From contig NZ_JBHTAN010000006.1 in NCBI RefSeq assembly GCF_042663585.1, positions 2,232,001 through 2,296,000 on the forward strand: a stretch of DNA of 64,000 nucleotides. The letters are read 5' to 3'. The position numbers and the translations under genes are program-made. The notes beneath the pieces were generated by a model, which saw nothing but the letters and a program-made list of their open reading frames with translations, was not told the origin of the DNA and ran no database searches. This DNA comes from Natranaeroarchaeum sp042663585. GTDB lineage: Archaea > Halobacteriota > Halobacteria > Halobacteriales > Natronoarchaeaceae. This document shows positions 44,230 through 50,475 of this stretch, piece after piece. Numbering within the stretch: position 1 is the first letter of the stretch; every line of letters starts with the position of its first letter.

Positions 44230-45368
44230 GCGACGACGACAATCGACACGGAGTGGCATCGACTTCCGACAAACGGCTGGCTGGGCTTCGCAGGTTCGTT
44301 GCGGCGCGGTACACGACCATCGTCGTCGCCCTGGTCGTCTTACTGCTGATCGGCGGGGCGTTCACCGCCACGACGCTGGCCGGTCCGGATACCGAGGGCG
44401 ACCAGGAGCGTGTCGTGTGGACGGATTCGGGCGAGTTTACGCACTCGGCTGTCGTACAGAACGACACCGAAGCGTTCGAGCAGGGCGACGTGTTAGAGAA
44501 CCGCGGGACGTACTTCACACGCGTCTCGCCGGAGCTAGATGTCGAGTACGAGTACCGACACGAGACGGCGAACGGGACCGTCGACGTCGAGACGGAGCTC
44601 CTGTTGATACTGCAGTCGAGCGACGGCGAGGAGGTGTACTGGGAGCTGACAGAATCGCTCGACAGCGAACAGTCGGCCTCGATCGCGGCCGGGGATTCCC
44701 ACACCGTCGCCTCGTCGGTCGACGTGAGCGATCTTCAGGAGCGGGTCGAAAGGATCCAGGAGAACCTCGGTGCCGACCCCGGAGAGACCGACGCGAGAAT
44801 CGTCGCCCGGTCGGAGATCGAGGGCACGGTCGAGAACCAGTCGGTTAGCCACGTCCGAGAGGACGTGCTCGTCATCACCCCAGACGGCGAAACGTACAGC
44901 GTCGACACGACGATGGACGATACAGGGTTCGGGGATCGGAGCGAAACCGTCGCCGGAACCGCCGAGAGGAGTTCGCTCAGAACGCTCGGCGCACCGCTGC
45001 TGTTCGTCGTGTCGCTGGTGGGTCTCGTCGGTGTCGTCGGCGCGGAGAAACGCGGCCATCTGCAGATCCCCGCCGATACACGACATCACGCCGACCGCAG
45101 GAAGTTCGACGACTGGATCACGACCGGATCCCTGCCGGCATCGCTTGCGGACCAACCGACGATCGAAGTCGATTCGCTCGAAGGGCTCGTCGACGTCGCC
45201 ATCGACAGCGATCGGCGCGTCATCGAAGACTCCAGTGCGGAGTGCTACTACGTCACAGAGGACTCTATACTGTACAAGTACGAGCCAGCGGCTGATTCCG
45301 CTGGGACGCAGGAAGACGGGTCGGACTCGGAGGGAGACCGGGACGAGGAGTCCGATCCCGCTGCGTGA
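44226..45368 (+). CDS. DUF5305 membrane protein
   Basis: This 380-residue protein has membrane helices at about 30-52 (TIVVALVVLLLIGGAFTATT) and 260-280 (LLFVVSLVGLVGVVGAEK). Between them is an exposed domain with SGEFTHSAVVQNDTEAFEQGD, and a cytoplasmic part and acidic tail follow. This is the layout of the family called DUF5305, found beside SipW-type peptidases in archaea. ATG 44226 overlaps the peptidase stop as ATGA. It may help export or assemble the TasA-like proteins. Confidence 0.8.
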   Translation: MSDDDNRHGVASTSDKRLAGLRRFVAARYTTIVVALVVLLLIGGAFTATTLAGPDTEGDQERVVWTDSGEFTHSAVVQNDTEAFEQGDVLENRGTYFTRVSPELDVEYEYRHETANGTVDVETELLLILQSSDGEEVYWELTESLDSEQSASIAAGDSHTVASSVDVSDLQERVERIQENLGADPGETDARIVARSEIEGTVENQSVSHVREDVLVITPDGETYSVDTTMDDTGFGDRSETVAGTAERSSLRTLGAPLLFVVSLVGLVGVVGAEKRGHLQIPADTRHHADRRKFDDWITTGSLPASLADQPTIEVDSLEGLVDVAIDSDRRVIEDSSAECYYVTEDSILYKYEPAADSAGTQEDGSDSEGDRDEESDPAA

Positions 45369-45385
45369 CGGCCAGTCGGTGAATG

Positions 45386-45393
45386 ACTGAAAC
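45386..45393. repeat. 8-bp target-site duplication, left
   Basis: The sequence actgaaac directly precedes the left end of the insertion element and recurs at 46334-46341 directly after its right end. Confidence 0.85.
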
Positions 45394-46333
45394 GGCCGTG
45401 TTGAATCGCTGTAAGGCGTTGGAATTCATTGTTTGACGAAGCGCTTTATGTTATAGACAACACACATCAAGGCAATCTCGCGGAACTCACGGAACCAAGA
45501 CCGCGCTCGCACGGCGAAGCCGAGCGAGCGCTTCACAGCCGAGTTCACGGTTTCGGTCATAGAGCGCTGATTGTAGCGGTTTTCGTCGATTCTGGCGTTG
45601 TGTGCGTGGTCGTACGGCGCGAAGATACGATGCTTGATCAGTGGTCTGATGTCGAGATCACGTAGTGCTTCACGGAGTGACTGCTTGTCATAACCTTTAT
45701 CGGCGGCAAGAGACCGCAGATCGCCCGCATTCCGGCGGGCGATCTGCTCGGCAAGGTCTGCGTCGCTTCCTTCCCGGTTCGTCGAGCAGTGTACGTCAAG
45801 GACGGCTTGAGACTCTGTATCGACGAGTTTCGTGACTTTGAGTTTCTGGACGCGGTAGCTGATTCGCTGGCAGTAGTGGCGGCTCGCAGCTGATCGTTCG
45901 TAGAATGTTGCGTCAATAGCTCCGTGTTTCGAGGGATCGTGCAGCTGCGCCGACTGGCGCAGCAGCACTCGGCAGACGCTCATACTGATTCGGTCGAACG
46001 CTTTACACAACGTGGATGGAGAGGGGAGATCGGCCGCGCTGAGGCCGATCTCCCCGGTTATTTGTGGCATTTCCTTGAGCAGGTCAATCGTCATCCGGTA
46101 GGACGCATCGAGGTAAATCCGTAGACAATGTAGGGAAACAAGAGCATAGTCGGCGAATCCGCCGCCACCTTCCGGGGCGGCGGATTCGCTTCCATCGCCA
46201 GTAACGTTTTGAGCAATCGGCACAACTTCCCCAGTGAAGCGGGAGATTTGCGTCATAGACACTCGCATCCTCCCGCTTCAACTCCTTTGATTTACTGACT
46301 CGTTCCGCCGCTATCTAGTGATTCAACGCAGCC
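45394..46333 (-). mobile_element. IS5-family insertion sequence, 940 bp
   Basis: The element is bounded by imperfect terminal inverted repeats, ggccgtgttgaatc on the left and ggctgcgttgaatc (reverse complement of the right end), and flanked by an 8-bp duplication. It encodes one transposase on the minus strand. An 8-bp duplication and this size fit the ISH1-like group of the IS5 family. It landed between clusters A and B, 25 bases after the DUF5305 stop. Confidence 0.88.
45426..46268 (-). CDS. IS5-family transposase
   Basis: This 280-residue DDE transposase carries HGAIDATFYERS near residue 114 (first D), SLAADKGYDKQSL near 192 (second D) and MTETVNSAVKRSLG near 238 (E). The reading frame is intact and it starts at ATG 46268 or 46256. 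Nothing indicates loss of function, so the element may still be active. Confidence 0.92.
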   Translation of the reverse strand: MRVSMTQISRFTGEVVPIAQNVTGDGSESAAPEGGGGFADYALVSLHCLRIYLDASYRMTIDLLKEMPQITGEIGLSAADLPSPSTLCKAFDRISMSVCRVLLRQSAQLHDPSKHGAIDATFYERSAASRHYCQRISYRVQKLKVTKLVDTESQAVLDVHCSTNREGSDADLAEQIARRNAGDLRSLAADKGYDKQSLREALRDLDIRPLIKHRIFAPYDHAHNARIDENRYNQRSMTETVNSAVKRSLGFAVRARSWFREFREIALMCVVYNIKRFVKQ

Positions 46334-46341
46334 ACTGAAAC
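46334..46341. repeat. 8-bp target-site duplication, right
   Basis: The sequence actgaaac, identical to 45386-45393, follows the right terminal repeat of the insertion element. Confidence 0.85.
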
Positions 46342-46390
46342 GGTCGCTGGGAGTTCGGTCAGACTTTTTGGATAGCTCTCAGGTCCACAA

Positions 46391-46422
46391 TGGCGCTTCA
46401 GAAGGCTGCACCGCGTCCGTGA
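46391..46422 (+). pseudogene. Fragment of the phoU-type gene 3' end (second copy)
   Basis: Thirty-two bases match the end of the AbrB-PhoU gene (40075-40106 approx.) at about 28 positions, including the codons for ALQKAAPRP and the TGA stop. Nothing upstream aligns with the rest of that gene. It marks the boundary between the insertion element side and cluster B. Confidence 0.7.
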
Positions 46423-46635
46423 GAGTCAGATGGAACCGCCGTGCCGGCGTCTAATTGTCGCTATTAGCCATTTCTAATAGCTATATTATTCCGCTGCTAC
46501 GACATGTTACACGAATGCTTGCGAGCTAAAGACTCCGTCTAGCGAACCATCAGCTTGTATATATATACGCCCCATCACCGGGCACTATCTGATACGTGGC
46601 AGTTGGCGAGACGCCGTCTGTCGCGTGGAAAAACT
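46423..46635. promoter_or_regulatory. AT-rich promoter region of the 445-residue TasA-like gene
   Basis: This gap has no gene. It is AT-rich and contains a strong TATA-type run, tgtatatatatacg, near 46555, about 70-80 bases before the ATG at 46636. A similar run precedes the large gene at 50476 at almost the same distance. Confidence 0.5.
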
Positions 46636-47973
46636 ATGGCAGACGAAAACAGCGGACGACTCAATCGACGTAGCGTACTCGCCGGAATCGGCGCTGCCGG
46701 CACCGGTGCAGCGCTCGGAGGGCTTGGCACATCAGCGCTGTTTACCGACGACAATCACCTCAACGACAACGAGATCGTCGCGGGTGAACTCGACCTATTT
46801 GTGGACTGGCAGGAAGCATACGACATGGGTGACGGGCTGAAACTCATCGACGTGTTCCCTGATGCCCACCCCACTGACGGTACCCAGGATGATCTAAAAA
46901 AGGGTATCTGTGAACATGAAAAGTACGAACTCAGCGACTTCGAGGATCCGCTCAACAGCTCGAAACGATCGATAATCGACTACCACAGCAGGGATATCAC
47001 ATCGGGAGACAATTCTAACGAGCCGCTCGTCCACCTTGACGATGTCAAACCGGGCGACTGCTGGGAGACGACACTCAGCTATCACCTCTGTGGCAACGAC
47101 GGTTGGGTCTGGTTCCGGACAAAGAACCTCCGCTTTGAGGACAAGAATGCCGATAATAAACCGACCGACCACCTCGCTGACAAGGCGGAGGCGCGCGTCT
47201 GGTATGACATGTACGAGGGGATGTATCCCCCGACCAACGGTGCGGGCTCCGTAAGCGGCGAAATCGGCGAGGGAACATCGGGGATCGACGAGATCATCAC
47301 GACGGGCAGCGACGACCGGTTCGGTCAGGCGGCTCGAAACTACAACTGTGACGACTACGAGGAGCGGCTCGAACAGTTCGCCGAGGGCGACCTCGACGGA
47401 GACGAGTATTTCGGAGAGGAGTTCGAAGAGGAGACGTCGGTTAACGGACCCTGTGGCGAAATAACAGTCAATAGTAGGGACACGAACGACGGAAGCGTCA
47501 CGCTCTCGTCGGACGGTCCCGTCGTGATCGTCAGTGTGAAAGGCGGTGACGAGGGCGAGCAGGTCTACGTCTTCGAAGTGCCCGTGATCCTCGATGAGGC
47601 GACGTTCTCGACGCCCACCGGGCAGGGTATCAGCAACATCGACGTGTGCTGTCTCGAAAACGGCGACAACGGCGGCAACGGCGAGATGGTCGAGCCCGGC
47701 GACAACGTCTATCAGTACGGCAAAGAGCCAGTCATCGCGGAAGGGACCCTGCGGGAAGTTCTTGAAGAACTCGAAGGCGGCGCCCTACTCGATGGCGATT
47801 TGGACTCCGACGATCCCGCCTGCACAACCGCGTCGAACACCTATTACATCGGCTTCGAGTGGTGTCTCCCGAAGGAGGTCGGCAACGAGGTCCAGCAGGA
47901 TCGTCTGGAGTTCGACTTCGGCTTCTACACCGAGCAGTGCCGCCACAACGACGATCCGTCGAATCCGTTCTAG
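46636..47973 (+). CDS. Large TasA-like exported protein, 445 residues
   Basis: The protein starts with a Tat leader (LNRRSVLAGIGAAGTGAAL) ending in SALFTDDNHLNDNEIVAGELDLFVDW, the typical SipW-dependent junction and first mature strand of TasA-like proteins. The mature part is acidic, with cysteines scattered through it (CGEITVN, CCLENG, CLPKE, EQCRH). Conserved blocks GPVVIVSVKGGDEGEQVYVF and FSTPTGQGISNIDVCC are shared with the 50476 protein. A Gly/Asn-rich loop lies near residue 355. It is longer than bacterial TasA. ATG 46636 is preferred. Confidence 0.78.
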   Translation: MADENSGRLNRRSVLAGIGAAGTGAALGGLGTSALFTDDNHLNDNEIVAGELDLFVDWQEAYDMGDGLKLIDVFPDAHPTDGTQDDLKKGICEHEKYELSDFEDPLNSSKRSIIDYHSRDITSGDNSNEPLVHLDDVKPGDCWETTLSYHLCGNDGWVWFRTKNLRFEDKNADNKPTDHLADKAEARVWYDMYEGMYPPTNGAGSVSGEIGEGTSGIDEIITTGSDDRFGQAARNYNCDDYEERLEQFAEGDLDGDEYFGEEFEEETSVNGPCGEITVNSRDTNDGSVTLSSDGPVVIVSVKGGDEGEQVYVFEVPVILDEATFSTPTGQGISNIDVCCLENGDNGGNGEMVEPGDNVYQYGKEPVIAEGTLREVLEELEGGALLDGDLDSDDPACTTASNTYYIGFEWCLPKEVGNEVQQDRLEFDFGFYTEQCRHNDDPSNPF

Positions 47974-48324
47974 GAACAATAGAGCAGAGACGACGGCAAT
48001 GACGGTGCTGGCGGGAGCCGAAGTACCGTCGCAGTTCGGTGCCACGCTGCCATTCGACGTTCTGATTTTTAGTGGTACGCTGGAGATGTCGGTGAAAGAG
48101 TACCCAGTTTCATTTGCTGGCGGAGTACTCTGAGCCCTCTCACACGCAGTCCCGCCGACGTCGACGAGGGAAACGACATCACAAAGGGAGGCCGAAGTAA
48201 GACGAGAGAAGCTACTGGCGTTCGAGCGGGTGAGAAATCACGCAGTGTGTCCCTCAAGCGGACAAGCCCTCACGGTATGACCGCTGGTCGGAGAAAACGG
48301 GCCGATCAAAATACGTGGCGAACG
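47974..48324. other. 351-bp gap without a gene
   Basis: This gap lies between converging genes. No open frame with family similarity, no RNA gene and no strong repeat was seen. It may contain a transcription end for the TasA-like gene, but no clear T-run or hairpin is present. Confidence 0.4.
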
Positions 48325-48639
48325 CTACTCGGACTCCTCGCTGCTGTCTTCATCATCCGACTCGTCTTCGTCAGCATCGTCTGATTCCTCCTCGACCGGT
48401 TCGTCACCCTCCTCGTCAGTCGGATCGCTAACCTCCTCTCCGGAGTCCGTCTCGTTCTCCGGCGTGTCGTCGGCCGTCGGCTGCCCAGTTTCGTCGTTTA
48501 CTTCATCAGGGCCTTCGATCTCGTTGCCGTCCAGCGAGAGTCCGTCGCTGAGCAGTCCGCCGGACATCCCGATCGAGAGACTGACAAGCCCGAGCACGGC
48601 AATCACGCCAACGAGTGCGACTCTACGTTGTCGGCTCAT
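48325..48639 (-). CDS. Small exported acidic protein with SipW-type leader
   Basis: This 104-residue protein has a hydrophobic leader (VALVGVIAVLGLVSLSIGMSGG) followed by LLSDGLSLDGNEIEGPDEV. This resembles the SipW-dependent junction (F/L-x-D...N-E-I) seen in the 445-residue TasA-like protein. The rest is almost entirely Asp, Glu and Ser. Its stop side faces the converging gap. It overlaps the signal peptidase gene by 4 bases, so it is in that operon. The acidic tail might coat a fibre or bind cations. Confidence 0.6.
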   Translation of the reverse strand: MSRQRRVALVGVIAVLGLVSLSIGMSGGLLSDGLSLDGNEIEGPDEVNDETGQPTADDTPENETDSGEEVSDPTDEEGDEPVEEESDDADEDESDDEDSSEESE

Positions 48640-49217
48640 TGTTTTCTCACCTCCTTGTCGTCGGCCTCGGCCGGTTCGTCTCCCTCTGCATCAGGCTCGT
48701 CGGCGCCTTTCGCCTTCTGTAGCTCCCAGATCTCGGTGCCGATCAGGGCTATCCCCGGAAGGACGATCAGTGAGACGATCCCGAGCCACGTCTGGGCGAA
48801 GGCGACGAACCGCCCGAAGTAGGGGATTGTGAGGGTCACCTCGCCGATCACCCGTTCGCCCGCGACCGGTTGTGCGTCCGGGGTGTCGTTCGCGTCGCCC
48901 TGCGTGACGAACTGTATCTGTCCGCCATCCTCCTCGATGTCGACGACGCGATGTGTCGTCCGGCGGTCGTCGGCGCCCGGTGGGGTGAACGTGATCACGT
49001 CGCCTTCCTCGATCTCGTCGGGGGTACGTTCGGTGACGACCACGACGTCACCCCCGTCGATAGCCGGCGACATGCTGTCAGACGTGACGACGTAGCTCTG
49101 GTCGGCACCGACCAGTTGGGGAACGGCAACGACGCCGACAAGACAGAGCATCATGATGAGGGCGAAGCCAAGCAACAGGCGTGCGGCAGCACTGAGCTTT
49201 CTGCGGATGTGCGACAT
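48636..49217 (-). CDS. SipW-like signal peptidase I (cluster B)
   Basis: This 193-residue ER/SipW-type signal peptidase has an N-terminal helix (LLLGFALIMMLCLVGVVAV), SDSMSPAIDGGD near residue 45 with the Ser, TTHRVVDIE near 87 with the His, and TQGDANDTPD near 103 with Asp. A second helix lies near 145-160 and an acidic tail ends it. Unlike the cluster A enzyme it lacks an exoplasmic domain. Its start overlaps the stop of the HTH gene at 49217 by one base. Confidence 0.88.
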   Translation of the reverse strand: MSHIRRKLSAAARLLLGFALIMMLCLVGVVAVPQLVGADQSYVVTSDSMSPAIDGGDVVVVTERTPDEIEEGDVITFTPPGADDRRTTHRVVDIEEDGGQIQFVTQGDANDTPDAQPVAGERVIGEVTLTIPYFGRFVAFAQTWLGIVSLIVLPGIALIGTEIWELQKAKGADEPDAEGDEPAEADDKEVRKQ

Positions 49218-49837
49218 CAGTGATCACCCTGTGGCGGCCCCTCGGCCCCGATCTGCATTCGTCTGTCGTGCAGCACGTGTGCGATACCGGAAACGAAAAA
49301 CAGGGCCGAAAACAGCACCGCGGCGATTCCGCCCGCCAGGACCGAAAAGGGCGGGAGCCCGACCACCACGAGCGCGGCGAAGCCGACACAGAGCGCGCCG
49401 AGACCGGCGTAGTAGCTGCTCCACGGGATACCGTCGTGTGGGACGACGTCGAGATACACGTCGAGCTGGGTAGCCGCGTCGGTAAGTGCAACTGTCGACC
49501 GGTCGGGATCGAACTCGACGACGCCGCCATCGTCCATCTTCGGGAGATGGGACTGGCGCAGTGCCGTGTACACCCGGACCCGTTGCTGGTACGTCACGTC
49601 GCCGGGCTCGATATCGTTTTCCCACGCCGCGATCTGTCGCGAAAGCGTCCGGAGCGTCGCCGTGCCGCCGTCCCGGCGGAGGTAGTGAAGGACGTGGCGG
49701 CGTCGCCGACAGCTCAACATCTGAAAAGCGAGCTCCTGGTCGATCGGCCCGTGCTCGACGCTCGAGTGGTCGCCCTCGGCCGACTCCCCCGGATCGGCCT
49801 CCACAGATGCTCCCTCCTGTACCGCGGTCTGGCTCAT
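49217..49837 (-). CDS. Membrane-bound DUF7344 HTH protein (cluster B)
   Basis: This 206-residue protein is a paralogue of the cluster A protein at 40517. The winged helix shows LSCRRRRHVLHYLRRDGG near residue 40 and LRQSHLPKMDDGGVVEFDPDR near 92. Membrane helices lie at about 145-165 and 170-188 (YYAGLGALCVGFAALVVVG, GIAAVLFSALFFVSGIAHVL). It probably controls the signal peptidase operon and the divergent vWA gene. ATG 49837 is preceded by an acidic N-terminal extension. Confidence 0.75.
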   Translation of the reverse strand: MSQTAVQEGASVEADPGESAEGDHSSVEHGPIDQELAFQMLSCRRRRHVLHYLRRDGGTATLRTLSRQIAAWENDIEPGDVTYQQRVRVYTALRQSHLPKMDDGGVVEFDPDRSTVALTDAATQLDVYLDVVPHDGIPWSSYYAGLGALCVGFAALVVVGLPPFSVLAGGIAAVLFSALFFVSGIAHVLHDRRMQIGAEGPPQGDH

Positions 49838-50475
49838 ACCCGATCACTCCCGGATCGGCTCCCGGTAGCGACATAGTTGCTTGCTGCCATCGTTCCACTT
49901 TCGGATGCAGTCGCCCTCCCGAAAGTAATGAAATATATTCCAGCAGGTAAAGAATGGCATCGTTTGGTAACCTGCGTTATCGCGCCAGTAAGGTGCTACT
50001 ACTGGCACTGAGCGGCCCGGACTGGTCAACCCCTCTGCGGCGTCACCGACTACGCTGGCGAACTTGACGACGACGGTTCGACATCGACGGGCCTCGACCC
50101 TTGCGAGGCCCACCGCTGTGGCGACCGTCGATTCGCTCTCGCAGAGCGCCAACTACGGTACCAACATCGGCGAAACGGCGCTTCAAAAGGCCGCGGCGTG
50201 ACCCGGATCGGCAAGGTCGTTTCGGTTCGTCCCGGTCGCCGATTGGTTCACATGCCGCCGTGACGATGCCAACGGCCGATTCGATAGGCATTATTTTGTT
50301 TGGACAATTACACGTGTATTATATATTATATACTTGCCAGTCAATAAAGAATGATCTTACTTCGACTACAGAAGATAGCTCTCTAACATCTATCTTGTTG
50401 TGTATATATATCATGCCCCCTCCGGTCAGCATTTTGTGTAGTGTTCCCGAGCAAACCGGGGCACACGGTGAAAGC
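49838..50475. promoter_or_regulatory. Divergent region with a phoU relic and AT-rich promoters
   Basis: This 638-bp gap separates the HTH gene (minus) and the vWA gene (plus). It contains the decayed phoU 3' fragment and an AT-rich part, 50290-50415, with tattatatattatatact and tgtgtatatatatc runs. The last run ends about 65 bases before the ATG at 50476. No intact gene is present. Confidence 0.5.
50124..50201 (+). pseudogene. Decayed 3' end of the phoU-type gene (third copy)
   Basis: About 26 codons read VDSLSQSANYGTNIGETALQKAAA and stop, matching VDSLSRSADYGGNIAETALQKAAPRP of the AbrB-PhoU protein. Weaker matches to the same gene extend upstream to about 49985 (for example ctcgacccttgcgaggc versus ctcgatccccacgaggc) with shifts in frame. 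There is no start, so it is a relic. Confidence 0.8.
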
